From contig MEHQ01002260.1 of assembly GCA_008828725.1 (NCBI GenBank), positions 153,545 through 217,544 of the forward strand: a stretch of 64,000 nucleotides of DNA. Direction: 5' to 3'. The position numbers and the translations under genes are program-made. The stretch comes from Saccharina japonica. Taxonomy: Eukaryota; Sar; Phaeophyceae; Laminariales; Laminariaceae. Numbering within the stretch: position 1 is the stretch's first letter; each line of letters starts with the position of its first letter. Of the stretch, positions 1 to 11,800 are shown in pieces. The notes under the pieces are model-generated. The model was not told where the DNA came from, ran no database searches, and saw only the letters and a program-made list of their open reading frames with translations.

Positions 1-1170
1 CCGTTTATTCAGAGAGTACCACTCCCTAGCAACAGAACATTTTGCCAAGCGCAGTGGGAGATCCTGCACCCCTCGGCAGCGCCAACCTGCTCACTGCACA
101 CGCGATCCGCATTGCGTGCGACAAATACCCTCTACCCGAGACAACCGGCGATTCGTCAGGTAAGCCATCAAGACGTATTTAGTTCGTGTCGTATATGTAC
201 TACTCGTAGTGGCTCGTCAGCCAGGTAAGCCGCATTGCACGGTAGGTATAGGTTGCAGTTAGTTGTTCCCTTATAAGGCAATATTTTGTCACTGGGGCCG
301 ATTAAGCTCTTCGAGTGATAACACTACCGGTTAGGAGGATAATTGGACTAATAACATATCGTTTTGGTTGTAGGACTATATTACTTTAGCGTACATGCAT
401 ATATTCGTCAAGGTTTGCGCGAAGCGAAACTCATTTCGAAGTCATGTTTCGGGTGACATATTGAGCTTCTCATGAGAGGAGCCCAGAAAACATTCCGCTA
501 CCCGTGCCGTGACCCTGCTTTTAATTTACACTATTCATAGTACGTAAGGAGTGTATCACAATAAGATCACTACGTACACCTGCATAACTCTGGTAGCTGG
601 TAAGCGACGAATCAAATGCACGGCACCATTCGCGATAGGGCCCGCGAACATGTTTCCCAAGAAACAACCGTGCCTACCGCGAGACAACCGGGGGTGAGAG
701 GATGAAACAAGGAGCGCTCGTACATTCGAGGAATATTCTCTGGATGCCACTCACAAGCATAACAACGGATTGTGGTCCTCTCCTGTCATATTACACCTCT
801 GCACGATTTTGTTTGTGTCATTCTGTCTGTACAAATGATCAGTTCCGCGACAGGCATACACACGTTTGTTCCAGTATAAGAGCGGCCTATGAAGCACGCT
901 TTAGGCAAAGCCGCCTCGCAAACAAAAACCGACTCATGGCATAAATCGGGTCATAGAAGAAAGCTAGCGTTCACCCCAATCGTGTTTTGAACAAACCGTA
1001 GATCACTAACAACATGATGTATGATGAGTTGTTGTATGTTTATCCCGTATATTTAGTGTGCCTGTACTTCGTACATTCCGCAGCCCCTATAGCTTCGACG
1101 GCAAATCAACAAAACACGGAAGTGCTGAATGGGTCACGAGAAAGCGTTGACGGCACATAACTACACGTAC
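1..1170. other. Sequence without a convincing gene
   Basis: No domain, RNA gene or repeat family used elsewhere in the window is recognised here. Two plus-strand frames stay open from base 1 to a CAG/GTAAGC junction near base 158, so the last coding part of an exon that begins outside the window is possible. The peptides look unremarkable and a second CAG/GTAAGC string follows near base 228, so the splice signal carries little weight. Confidence 0.3.
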
Positions 1171-1230
1171 TGTAGGGGGGAGGTGGGAGCAGAAACTGCT
1201 TCGTGACTCCATATCAGAGTTACGACTAGA
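1171..1230 (+). repeat. Fragment of the tRNA-derived SINE body
   Basis: About 60 bases match the 3' body of the SINE family found at 49-59 kb: a G-rich GGGGAGG stretch, then GTGACTCC, then CAGAGTTACGACTA. Head and tail are missing. It is an old truncated copy, 48 kb from the main cluster. Confidence 0.5.
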
Positions 1231-1340
1231 ATCGTGGTACGAGAGAGGTAGCACGTTTTGGCTTAGTTTGTTTCTGAATGGGGCGGGGCTGCTGGACCCA
1301 TTTTCGTCGGCCTGTCATGTTTTTGTGTTGCCATAGTGTT
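1224..1340 (+). repeat. MITE family A, degraded 5' half
   Basis: It starts with a diverged terminal motif (GTACGAGAGAGGTAGCAC) followed by the family's typical order: TTTTGGCT, TTTCTGAATGG, GGCT...ACCCATTTTCGTCGG and TTTTTGTGTTGC. The 3' half is not recognisable. Confidence 0.5.
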
Positions 1341-1654
1341 CATTTTCGACTTACTGTAGACCAGATGCGATTGTTCACAGGTTAGTTCTTACGGTTCCCT
1401 CCAAAAAAAAAACAGTTTGTTTGGTGGGGTGTACACAGTGTTCCTCAATAACCCACGCTGGGAAAAAAAAACGTGCTGACCTCTACCGCAGAATGTGTCA
1501 CTACTACCGCAGAGAGGGAGAAGGAGGCAGAGAAGAAGGGCAAAAGAAAATAAAGACGGGTGAAAACAAGCCAAAACACAACAACAAACGGAGTACTACG
1601 TTGCAGCGCTCGTGCTTTAGAGGGCACGGGGCTTCCGTCAAGGACCACTGTAGC

Positions 1655-1835
1655 ACCGGACGCGTGCTACGATAGAGGTAGAGCTCTTTCTAGCGGAAAC
1701 GGTTTTCGGAGTGACGTGGCTCCACAGCCCAAAATCGTGGGAACGTTATTCTTGTGTTGCAGTTTTTTTTTTTCTTTCGTACTTATGCCATTTATGCCAT
1801 TTATGCCATGGCATTGCTCATCGGGTAGCACTTTT
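1655..1835 (+). repeat. MITE family A, 5' part with partial 3' part
   Basis: It begins with GGACGCGTGCTACGATAGAGG, close to the family's terminal repeat, and continues with the GAAACGGTTTTCGGA, CCCAAAATCGT and TTCTTGTGTTGCAG blocks. CATGGCATTGCTCATCGGGTAGCAC at the end matches the middle of other copies. The 3' terminal repeat was not found. Confidence 0.5.
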
Positions 1836-2049
1836 ATTACGAGCGAATGCGCGTTTCTAATTTTGACCAAGTCTCTCGTGATAGGGAGGACCCCTTGCGA
1901 GAAAGCGTCGAATGTTTTTTTTTACTTGATTAAACAGCAGTTGAATCTGTCTGCACTTTTCGGTCGGCACTTTTCATCAAATTCTCATGATTTTATTCGT
2001 CTACTACGTTGTTATCCAACATATTCTCATGATGTTATCTGTCTAATTC

Positions 2050-2260
2050 GTTGTACTCTCACATAAAAAAAAGAAGTTGTGAAAGGTACACGGGTCTCGA
2101 TCCTCTGACCCTCGTGATGATAAGCATCTGTACTACCTGTTACCCTACTCGTACAAGTGGTGTGAACATCCAGTTTTTCTTTACTTCTATAAGTAAACGC
2201 ACTGTAACTCTAACGGCGAAAAAAACGTGGTCAACACGGTTTCGAACCCGTGACCCTCGT
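2050..2260 (-). repeat. Two tRNA-like 3' halves (SINE head remnants)
   Basis: Read on the minus strand, two segments end in T-arm/B-box-like sequence: GAGGATCGAGACCC near 2090-2110 and GGGTTCGAAACC near 2235-2250. Each is preceded by CGAGGGTCA, as in the junction of an anticodon arm and a T arm. No complete cloverleaf can be drawn. Remnants of tRNA-derived SINE heads are the simplest reading; functional tRNA genes are unlikely. Confidence 0.3.
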
Positions 2261-2295
2261 TGTTTCCTGTTTTTTTCCCCCCACTACTGCACACA

Positions 2296-2398
2296 AGTTG
2301 TTCAAGTCATTTCAGACCCACTATACAAAAGTCAAGTCATTTCAGACCCACCATACAACTTCAAGTCATTTCCAGCCGACTATACAAAAACCAAGCAT
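2296..2398 (+). repeat. Short tandem repeat, about 31 bp x 3
   Basis: Three consecutive imperfect copies of a unit beginning TCAAGTCATTTCAGACCCAC and ending ACTATACAAAAG. A fourth, shorter match (CAAGCATTTTCAGG) follows. Confidence 0.6.
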
Positions 2399-2399
2399 T

Positions 2400-3027
2400 T
2401 TCAGGCCCCGGCAAGTGGAGCAGATCCTCATTGCCATAGCCTGCGCCATCATGCGCGTGTACCACGCAGAGGGGGTTCTCGGGGCACGTCGTCGACGTTT
2501 TTTCCTGTTCATTTCCCCACCAATGCACACAAGTTGACGACAGTTACTAATATTCTGCTGCGCGAGTTCCTAGCGACAGCTACGAGCTGGTCAGGCTGTA
2601 AAACTAAAATTCACTTAATCGGGGTTTGCGCAATCGTTTGGCAGTATTATGAGCTAATATTTGGCAACGATGTTCCTGGGTTTGTAGCGCATTTTTAGAA
2701 TCCGAGGTATTCTCGTCGAGAAATCGTGTATCGATTCATCCCATCACGTGCGAACATATTTCGATACTCAAGTATATACAAAAGTATGAAAAATACGTTC
2801 ACTGGATGTTTCTGATACTTGGTGAGAGCGTTCCTTAGGGCAAGCGGAAACGATCGATACCATCGCCACCGCCCAATTCGCGCTCGATCAAGAGATATTG
2901 CGTACATACGATCCTCATACAAATTTAAGATACTATTATCAAAGACACAAAAACTGTTTTTCGCAACGCAGTTTTACGAATTTTGACCTGAACTTTTGAC
3001 ACGTGATTCGTAGCGCGTTTGTCTAGG
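2400..3027. other. No feature recognised
   Basis: Open frames are short and have no codon pattern or motif I recognise. Nothing else stands out. Confidence 0.3.
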
Positions 3028-3160
3028 CGTTCAAGCGGGACCCCAAGAAAAAAAAGTTTTTTTTTTAGAACATTTCGGTCGATTTCTAGGTGGGCATTTC
3101 ACTCAAACGATCATAATTTTACCTCATCGACTTTTTTTTTTTGGGTTCCCGCTTGACTCG
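3028..3160. repeat. Short fold-back (inverted repeat) with A/T-run stem
   Basis: The left arm GTTCAAGCGGGACCCC plus an A-run is matched in reverse by a T-run plus GGGTTCCCGCTTGACTC. About 80 bases of loop lie between the arms. It has the shape of a small snapback MITE; target duplications were not resolved. Confidence 0.5.
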
Positions 3161-3235
3161 TTTCGTTATATGCGTTCCGGGCGCCATGCCAAATGCCACC
3201 TCATGAATCGCAAAACTGCTCTGCGAAAATCCATT

Positions 3236-3400
3236 TAACTGTCGTGACTGGCTTTAAGCCAGACCAGCTCGTATACTATATTTTTCCTCCAAAATCTGTT
3301 TTTGACTTACTATTAGTATAGAGCTCCTCAAGTGACCGCCCTCAGATAAATCATGGTGCACCTGCATGCAGGCTACCGTAGCATATGCGTCACGGGGGAG
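3236..3400 (+). repeat. MITE family A, 3' half
   Basis: It shows the 3' order of the family: TTTTTCCTCCAAAATC, GACTTACTATTAGTATAGAGCTCC, TCAAGTGA and CATGGTGCACC, ending in a disrupted terminal repeat TACCGTAGCATATGCGTC. Confidence 0.55.
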
Positions 3401-3497
3401 TGGGTAGCATCCTCGCCGAAGCTCAAATGTAAGCGTCACCTCGGTGGCACGAGAACTCATGCAACTTTTCGCAAGCTGATCAATAGATGGCGCAAAG

Positions 3498-3637
3498 TGG
3501 ACGCGTGCTCCGATAGAGGTATGAGTTGCATTTTTTGGCTGAAACTCTTTCTGAATGACCTATTAGATAGTAGTCAAGGCTTCTTAACCCAATATCGTCG
3601 GAATTTCGTTCTTGGGTTGCAAAAATTGCTTTTGTAG
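3498..3637 (+). repeat. MITE family A, 5' half
   Basis: It begins GGACGCGTGCTCCGATAGAGG and continues through TTTTTTGGCTGAAACTCTTTCTGAATGACC to CTTAACCCAATATCGTCGG and TTCTTGGGTTGC. Its intact CTTAACCC is the same point at which other copies carry a TTAA-specific insertion. Confidence 0.55.
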
Positions 3638-3641
3638 TACT

Positions 3642-3890
3642 GACGCGTGCTACGGTAGAGGTAGCACTTTCTGGCCGAATCGTTTTCTGAACGATCGGGT
3701 TCCTTAACCCATATTCGTCGGACTTTCAATTTTATGACAAATGATGTTTCAGAGTATACTTCGGTCATGAGATTTCGCATCCGGCAGCACTTTTATTTTC
3801 CTCCAAAATCATTTTTTTCGGTGAGGTATGACGCTCCTTAAGTGAGGAGCTCAGAAAAAAACATGGTCCACCTCTATCGTAGCATGCGTC
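3642..3890. mobile_element. MITE family A, complete copy with TACT target duplication
   Basis: A 249-bp element with terminal inverted repeats: 5' GACGCGTGCTACGGTAGAGG, 3' CCTCTATCGTAGCATGCGTC. It is flanked by TACT on both sides (3638..3641 and 3891..3894), a 4-bp target-site duplication. It has no coding capacity, so it must have been moved by a transposase encoded elsewhere. The 4-bp duplication is not typical of Tc1/mariner (TA), hAT (8 bp), Mutator (9-11 bp) or PIF/Harbinger (3 bp). Sola-type elements make 4-bp duplications, but the link is only a suggestion. Confidence 0.85.
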
Positions 3891-3894
3891 TACT

Positions 3895-4035
3895 TAGGGC
3901 CATGGGGCAGCGCCTCGGGTAGCCGTTATATTTTCCTCCAAATTCCATTTTTGGGTGACTTACCAGTAGTCTAGAGCTGCTCAAGTGAACAGCCTCAGAA
4001 ACAATACGGTGAGCCTCTACCGTAGCATGCACCAT
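3895..4035 (+). repeat. MITE family A, 3' half
   Basis: Contains CATGGGGCAGCGCCTCGGGTAGC, TTTTCCTCCAAATTCC, GGTGACTTACCAGTAGT, GAGCTGCTCAAGTGA and a terminal repeat GCCTCTACCGTAGCATGCACC. It abuts the complete copy that ends at 3890. Confidence 0.55.
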
Positions 4036-4794
4036 CAGTGTTTTTCATGGCGTTCTTCTCGGAGCTGTATCTCGGTTTCAACGATGTGTCGTGATCTGGC
4101 AAGCAGTACCAACAATGTTGCCTTGAATCTACGCTTCCTTCGAAAGCATGCCCGAGAGGCTATACGAAGGTTGCTTTTTGGAGGTACGACGTTCTCCGAA
4201 TGCAATGTCCCCTATCGATAGAATATGTAATGTTTATATACCGGAAACATAACACGTACGAAAGACTTATGCTGAAAGGCGTATGATCTATTCGTTTGCT
4301 GGAATGATCCCCCGGCGAATGACGCGGCTCCTTATTAACATGATCACCATTGCTTCAAGGATATTGATGAGAGAATGCCCTATAGTACCAGGTATATTGT
4401 TTTAGGTGCTGCCATTTGTTTGGCTGTACGGTATCCTTGGTATTTCGGATACAAAATTGAAATCCATTACACACCGAAAGTGCCACATTTTACGATACCG
4501 CAGAAAAAGCCAAACACGTATTATCAAAACCGCCGAGTTTTTTATTCGTCATGCTCAGAGTCTCGCCGGAAAATAAAACGCGGGTATATATTTGTTGTCA
4601 ACAAAAACTGGCAGCACCTAAAACTCGACGATGGCTTTTGTGTTGCCGGCCGTCTGCGAGTATCATCTGAACACCTAGCAGTATTGGTACGAACCCGAGC
4701 TACGTACGATAGAGGTTATCGCCATTTTTGTTTTTTGAGGAGCTCCCATACCTGCAATAGTCACAACACTGTTTGTTTAGGAAATTAGAAGCGC
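4036..4794. other. No gene recognised
   Basis: The longest frame (4375..4788, 137 codons) has no recognisable motif and includes a family A-like terminal word (CTACGTACGATAGAGG) near 4699, so it is probably a chance frame through repeat-derived sequence. Confidence 0.3.
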
Positions 4795-5500
4795 TATCAT
4801 ACCCGACGAACACACTCATGACCAAGGTACACGCCGAAACAGTATTGCAACACAAGATAAAGAAAAGTACGACGATTTCGTTTCAAGAGCTGGTCCCACA
4901 AATTAGGAGACAAACTGCTTGGCATTAGTGAGGGGCATTTTTTTTTCAGTTCCCATACCCGACGGACACACTCATGACCGAAGTACACGCGGAAACAGTA
5001 CTGCAACACAAGATAAAGAAAAGTACGACGATTTCGTTTCAAGAGCTGGTCCCACAAATTTGGAGACAAACTGCTTGGCATTAGTGAGGGGCATTTTTTT
5101 TTCAGTTCCCATACCCGACGGACACACTCATGACCGAAGTACACGCGGAAACAGTACTGCAACACAAGATAAAGAAAAGTACGACGATTTCGTTTCAAGA
5201 GCTGGTCCCACAAATTTGGAGACAAACTGCTTGGCATTAGTGAGGGGCATTTTTTTTTCAGTTCCCATACCCGACGGACACACTCATGACCGAAGTACAC
5301 GCGGAAACAGTACTGCAACACAAGATAAAGAAAAGTACGACGATTTGGTTTCAAGAACTGGTCCCACGAATTTGGAGACAAACTACTGGGAATTAGTGGG
5401 GGACATCACAAGATAAAGAAAAGTACGACGATTTCGTTTCAAGAACTGGTCCCACGAATTTGGAGACAAACTACTGGGAATTAGTGTGGGGCATTTTTAT
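4795..5500. repeat. 156-bp tandem repeat array
   Basis: The unit start TCCCATACCCGAC recurs at 4951, 5107 and 5263, a period of exactly 156 bp, with partial units on both sides (from 4795 and to about 5500). The copies are almost identical. Because 156 is a multiple of three, both strands show long repetitive open frames (52-residue period). These are a by-product of the period, not evidence for a repeat protein. Confidence 0.9.
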
Positions 5501-5520
5501 TTCAGTTATGAATGGGTTAA

Positions 5521-5600
5521 CCCTTTTACTACTCCAAAAATGAGACCACACTAATTCCAAGTAGTTTTGTCCCAAAAAAGTGGTTGCAGTTCTGAAGGGG
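5521..5600. mobile_element. piggyBac-like MITE (TTAA flanked), copy 1
   Basis: An 80-bp element flanked by TTAA at 5517..5520 and 5601..5604. The ends are inverted: CCCTTTTACTACTCC at the left, GTTCTGAAGGGG at the right, with a partly self-complementary core (TAATTCCAAGTAGTTTTGTCCC). TTAA duplications and CCC-starting ends are hallmarks of piggyBac transposition. The sequence right of the element (TTAAGAAGCCCGACCGTTCAG) matches the inside of MITE family A in reverse orientation. Confidence 0.7.
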
Positions 5601-5685
5601 TTAAGAAGCCCGACCGTTCAGAAAAAGAAAATCAGCCAAAACAAAGTGCTACCTCTATCTATCGTAGCACGCGCCAAAGTGAGCA
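5601..5685 (-). repeat. MITE family A, 5' half in reverse orientation
   Basis: Reading the minus strand gives the family order from the terminal repeat (GGCGCGTGCTACGATAGATAGAGG near 5650-5675) through TTTTTCTGAACGGTCGGGCTTC to the TTAA occupied by the piggyBac-like MITE. Confidence 0.55.
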
Positions 5686-6285
5686 TGTTGCGCCCGTACC
5701 ATACGGCATTTTGCAATAAAACTCGGGACAATAATGTCTACCATGGCCCCCGCCACGCAAGCGGCCGGTACCGTAATCGTCACTTTTTACCGTCAATTGT
5801 TTCCCCGCGAATTGATTATTCCAGTAAGGTAATGTTAAATACTATAATGTCGCATCCGAAGACATTGTTGGGCCGTAGCTCTACAACTGGGGACCCTCGT
5901 CAGTGCGAAGTATGAAGGCTTGGCCTCAGGGGTGCAATCATCACTGCCGCTTGTCGCACGGTTCTCCGGGATTACGGTGGTATATTGTTCTACAGTATAC
6001 ACATCATTATGTACTTGCTGCCAGCTCCCACATGATGTACGCCCCGTTTCTACGACAATATGAACGTTTCATGTTGGATAACGTGTGTGTGCATTTGATA
6101 TTGTAGCCTCCGACGATAAGTTCTCAGGTCCTGCTACTGCTGTAGCATTTCCAGTCACCATGCCATCCATATGAGGAAGGGTTAGTAGAACGCGATGACC
6201 TCAAACATGGAAACGGCTATCAATCAGACGTCAGCACTTGACAGACGTATACCAATACTAATATTGTCCCCCTTATAACTGGTTG
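5686..6285. other. No feature recognised
   Basis: Only short open frames without motifs. A GT dinucleotide run (near 6290-6305) marks the start of the next repeat. Confidence 0.3.
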
Positions 6286-7140
6286 TACTTGTGTGTGTGT
6301 GTGTGTTCTTCACATTAAACCTTCCTTTCTACCCGTCGACATCCAGCACACCCAGTGTCCGTGCCGATTCATCATCCTAAAAAGGTACCAGTTCTGTGGT
6401 CACAAAACTACGACACAGAGATACTACGCTCAGTGCAGTAAGCAGAGCAGACAATGCAATGCCATATACGACAGGCAAGACCTACCCTGCTAGCAATCCA
6501 GGTGCATGCAAGAGAAAAAAAAAGAAAAGAAAGAAAAAAGCGAAAAGGAAAAATAATAGAAAGTAAACATACTGAAGCAAATCAACAATCAAGCAACCAA
6601 ACAAAAGCATGACAAAATGAAAAGAAAAAAAAATAAAAAATATCGTGCTTCTCCCAGATGAGATGCGACATCTAGTTAAAAGAAACCAAATGAAATGAAA
6701 TGAACCGAAAAAAAAAAACAGTGCCAACAAAGCAAGACTAAGAACGACAGGAAAAGACAGGCAGCCAGAGCACACCAAAAGTACCTTCCAGCCAGCTGAG
6801 GCAGGTTTGTGCCCTTAGTACAGGCAGGTTCTACCAGCTAGTCGGTCTGGTACTGGTACCTACTCTGTTTGCCGTCTCTTTCCTGCTTTCGTCCGCCGCG
6901 GTTTCCCTACGAACCCCCCCACCCTCTGTCTCCATTCCCTTGGGCGCCACCCATACAACGGATACGTGGCACTTCCTACTCAGTTCCGTTTCATCCTCGT
7001 GCCTCACACGAGAGTCCAGGAAAGAGAAGAGGAAGTAACAAAAAACAAAATGTATACGTACGTAGCTAAGCAGGCAAAGAAAGTCCTAGGAAAATACGGG
7101 GGGGCGGAGAGACAAAGGCAAAAGCGATCACGGCAAACTC
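6286..7140 (+). repeat. Interspersed repeat B, full-length copy
   Basis: About 850 bp, closely matched by 39507..40320 and in its first third by 36136..36420. It begins with a GT run and TTCTTCACATTAAACC, has an A-rich middle and a pyrimidine-rich block with CCTTGGGCGCCACCCATAC, and ends near CAAAGGCAAAAGCGATCACGG. No protein, long terminal repeat or clear inverted terminus was found, so the class is unknown. The A-rich middle differs between copies by small indels. Confidence 0.75.
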
Positions 7141-8674
7141 CTAGTTGGCTTTTCACCAGTAACATCTGAAAGGGAGACATTCACTCATTTCGCCTTACCT
7201 ATTTCGTGCTCCTCGTACAGTAGATGAAAACAAAGTTTCGCCTTGAATTGGTATGAATCAAAAACGAAATATGTCGTTGAATCGCCGACCTTTGCGAGTG
7301 TGCCGAACTGAGGCCGGGGTTGTGTACCGTGTCCCTTTTGTTTGGCAAAATAGAATATGAATGCGTACGTAACTCACACAAATACATAGCCCAAGTCGTT
7401 CATTCAATAAGTTCATACACCCCTGTAAGTTGGTACGTACAAATATATCGTGCAAACGAACCGATACTACTATATGTGTATATACCTGTGAGACATAATC
7501 ACATGCCGAAAATCAAAAAAATGAAATGAACATTTTCTACAGAGTGTTTCACTTATCACACATACATGTCATTTAAACAAAACAGTACGTATATATACTC
7601 ACTGCCGTGCATGATATATACCCAAGTGCCGAAATTTATAAAAATACATCAACATTTCGTGCCAAGTGTGGTTTAGTATTGATTTGATAAGTTTTGGCCA
7701 CGGGTTGGTTCTTCTCGTTGGTACGAGTGTGATGCCGATTTCACACGCCTGCCACTTATCTCCGCTCCGTCTCAAGGCGCTCACTTGTGCCATGGAAGGG
7801 GGGTGGTGCCAGTTTCGGCCACAAGGGGCGAAATGTTTCTTCACGTCTACACCACGTCTACACTGTTTATATCCGTACGGGTGACACGTTTTCGGGGAAC
7901 CTGTAACCGCTTGTTATACATACCGTCGTCGAATTCGACTCAGGGTTGTCCCCTATTAAAACGCCAGGCATACGTCCTCCGGTGTGCGACTGTTACACGT
8001 TTAAGGGACTTGTCCATGTTTAAGGGACTTGTGACCGGTTCTAAACTCGTCGAATTGTGTTTAGGGTTGCTCCTTCCACGACCCGTTGCGGCTGCAAACC
8101 AAGCATCAAGGATGGGTTGTACAAGTCTCCCACAAGTCTTTCGCGGTCGATCCGCCTTTGCGTTCATAGCAGGTTTACAAGTCATGTATGTCATATCTCG
8201 TGCCGTTGAGATCACACCTCTTCTGTCAAATCGTGTTGGTCATCTTCGTGGACTGCGATTGGCATGTTCTTCTGCTCGTATTTTTATGCAAATTCTGCTG
8301 TCCGCGGAGCCCCGCTTATTCCTGGGCTTTGATTCACGTACCTAAAAACAAACTCAAGTCCGATACTATATACTGCTGCAACATTGCCAGAACATCCTAC
8401 TGTAGTGTAACGACAACCCCACTGGCGTTGTGTGAAGTTCCCAACAGGACGACGTGTCACAATCGGTGTGGTTTCTGAAACTGTTGCGGTAGGTCTTGTC
8501 CGTCGCCCGAACGCCCTGATGTTGTGTGAGTTGGCGACAACGCCCAGTGACGAGCTCAAAGGGCCACCTGTGGAAATACAAGGCCCTAATTATACACTAC
8601 ATCCTTTACTCCCTTCCGCAATGTGCAGGACCGGGTGTAGACAAGGACATACATAGGGACTATTGTGCATCGCG
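7141..8674. other. Upstream region of the vWA-WSC gene, no other feature
   Basis: No exon with matching splice sites was found. A short duplication (TTTAAGGGACTTGT twice near 7998-8030) is the only local repeat. The promoter of the vWA-WSC gene must lie here, but no TATA-like element could be assigned. Confidence 0.3.
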
Positions 8675-8848
8675 ATGACGATGTCCAAGATCAAGCTGAT
8701 GGGTGCGCTGAGCGTGCTCACCGTGGCTGGTGTGGTGGGCCAACTATCGTGCGTTCAGCTCAACGCCACGGATCTCGCTGTGTGTGCGTGTGAAGACGCT
8801 TCCTTGACTTTCACAATCGAAGGAGAGACGACGGTAGCGGCCAACACG
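8675..8848 (+). CDS. vWA-WSC gene exon 1 (signal peptide)
   Basis: Codes for residues 1-58 and ends in phase 0 at ACG/GTGAGT. A second ATG two codons downstream (8681) could also serve as the start. The mature part begins with a Cys-rich piece (CVQL..VCACED). Confidence 0.7.
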
Positions 8849-11800
8849 GTGAGTGGATCGGCGACGGGATGTAACCGTAGGTGTGTGTTTTTGGTGATGC
8901 GGTTGGCCTCGCGCTGCATAGAGGGGAAACCGTGGTACGTGGTATGCACTACTTTTTACCATGTGCAAGTATACTACTGTGTGCACTGTTAACAATTACT
9001 GTGCAGTAGATAGTTCAAGGTACCGCATAGCAGCGCCCCCACACTTATCAACATATCGATACTACACAGGTGGAAAACAATTGATATTTAGGTTTGCTTC
9101 TTGCCACTCTCAGGTCTATCTCGCCCATCATTATCGACGGATCATGTACGTACGTACCCGAGTATATAGTATTGGCATCGCAGCACTCACAGTACCACCG
9201 CGTCACACCCACTGGGCTTGCCCCGATACTGGCGGTATTACACCTTGAGAATGATGAGTGCACGAGACATGGGCGTTGCGTCGGTGTGTGACCAAAGGAA
9301 GCGGCCGTCGTGCTGCTGTATGCGTTTACTTCGTACATACGTAAACTGTTCGTTCCCGTACTCTGTAACGTTTCAGCGTAGGCCACACTCGACGACCTTC
9401 TGCATATTTGCTTTAGGTTTTTGTTTTAACGCGTTGAGATCTTGGCGCTGGATGACAAATTATAATTTAGGGCGTGGGGAGGATCGGACCAAACTGTATA
9501 TTATTGCAGACGTATACTGCTGTGTTGTGCTACTACAAAGTGTACCGGGCGCAGAGTATCTCACAGAATTGCGTACAGCGGCAGTGCATTTAGCGGCACT
9601 ATGCAGTTATAAGTAGTCGAATATACCGCAACGCGATAATAGATTATTCGACATAGAGGGATACAAGCTATGTGGTCACACACCAACGGCAACGGATACC
9701 ACATATATATGTGGTACCCCATGAGGTGGAGGCAGACCAGTAGGTGCGAATACCATATTGAAATACATACTTTTTTAGACTCGTAAGGGTGGGTGAAATT
9801 AAGATATGAACGGATGTTAGTTACCAGAGATGGAGACGATATGTATGCGTCCAACGTCCAAACGAATGAACAGGCACGCCCAATGGGCGTGTCTACATAG
9901 CGTATCACGCAGCTTGCAGAGTTGAGTTCCAGCCGTTCAATCCGTTGTACTCACCGTTGACGTATTTCAACATTGTTTATACGTATACTTCGAAGTATAT
10001 ATACAAACGTATGTTTAAGTGCTTTTTTTAGTTTCACAAAACAAGAAGTCTTTATCAAGCAATGCGTTCCCACATACACACGTACCCACAACTTACTGAC
10101 GATGAATACCTTCACAGAAGCGTACCTCGTACAGACGACAACCGAGGGTTTACCATACGCGATAAAATGTATAGCGGCGGCGGAGACATTTCGCTAGGAT
10201 TGTGCGCAGCGCACTATTCGCCAGGCATTGTTGTGTGGTTTGCTGCCCATTGTTTTCGTGTTTGATGCGCCAACAATGATTAGCTTAAGGCTAGACAAGC
10301 AAGCGGGATGTTCATCTGTTTGTGTTTCACCCCATCCATTACATCTGTCCTTCTTTTAGCTAACTCGCTCCTAGCCGTTACCCAGATCGGCCGTCAGAGA
10401 GTGGGTTATTCTCCGCCGTCCACATTGCTGTACGTGCCTTGCAACAAAATGTATCGCGGGAAGGGCTCAGCACCTTCTTCCTTCCCGTCGAGTGTGGCGT
10501 TGGTTTTCGCCTAGCCACTCTCTAGGACAGGTGCTATCGACACTTGGTGCCGCTATCTGAAAAACATAAAACCCGATATACTTGCGACGTATGCGGGGAA
10601 TTCAACCCAATGATGTACCAACGCGAGTAGTAATTTAGGACGCGCCGTACGATCGAAGTGAACCATGTTTTGTATGAGGCTCAACACTTGATTGAGGAGT
10701 TTCATACAATAATAGTAAGTGATATATACTAAAGTAATCGTAATTCAAAATACTAAAGTTGGAGGAAATAGAAAATGCTACTCGATTAACACTACGAGGG
10801 TCGAAGTATACAATAAACAATGGTGCACAGATGCTCCGAGTATACTTGATACTCCGAGTATACTCGGAGTAATGTGCACTCGGACTCGGAGTATCGAGTA
10901 TTTTTGGTACTCCCAGTAATGAGAGCATTGGAGTACTGGTGGCCTAAATACTGGGAGTATTTGGAGTATGAGCAGTATTTAAGGTCCAAATACTCCGCGT
11001 ACTGGGAGTATGAGCAGTACGTATCCTCGAATACAAGCAGGACCCGGAGTACAAACATCTAAATTACTCGCAGTACTCCGAGTATCGAGAGTATTGGACA
11101 ACTATATACTGCGAGTACACAAAGTACCCAAACCATTTTTTCTAAACAAATACTCTATTTATACTTCCAGGTAATGGGAGCATCTGTGAGTTTTGAAATG
11201 TTACAAAACGCCAGTCACATCACAGAACCTGGGAGGAATGACGGCCGAGTCTTTGAAATGATGCAAATATGTTCCTAATGAACTTCACACTCCGAGTATA
11301 CTCCGAGTATCGAGTACATTTCGTAAATCGAAATATATATATAGTCGGAGTACTTGGGGAGTATATGCTGGTCTGATTACTCGGATTACTTGGAGTACTT
11401 GGAGTGCTCGATACTCGGAGTACTTGGAGCATGAGCTGTACTGAAGCCCCGAATACTGCGAGTACAAGGAGAACCTGCAGTATCGGGCCTCTAAACACTC
11501 CGAGTATGGCAGCATCTGTAGTACAGAATCTCGAAATACTCCGAGTACGAGCAGTATTCCGAAGTACGTAGAGCCCACATACTACTGGGAGTACACGGAG
11601 TCCTGAAGTACTTTATTTCCAATACTCCTCTCGTTACTCCGAGGTACTCGGAGCATCTGCGCATTGTTGCAAACACAATAATAGAAGCACGACGGTTTTG
11701 GTGTCGAGGAAGCCGCTCATTTATAAACCAGTTCAGCGAAAAAAGGCTACTCTAGCGTAGCACGAGTCGGAGGCTAACCACTAGACCACCGGCGTGTGGA

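Noticed and set aside
4797-5416. Long repetitive open frames on both strands resembling a repeat protein
   Set aside because: The 156-bp period is divisible by three, so any open frame is repeated automatically. No start, splice site or motif supports coding.
4795-5500. CRISPR-like array
   Set aside because: The units are contiguous 156-bp tandem copies without unique spacers, in a eukaryotic context.
6286-7140. Repeat B as a solo long terminal repeat
   Set aside because: No TG..CA termini, target duplication, primer-binding site or polypurine tract could be identified at its borders.
9955-9973. Minus-strand start exon (ATG TTG AAA TAC GTC AAC G/GTGAGT)
   Set aside because: Only six codons, no compatible downstream exon, and it lies within an intron of the vWA-WSC gene.
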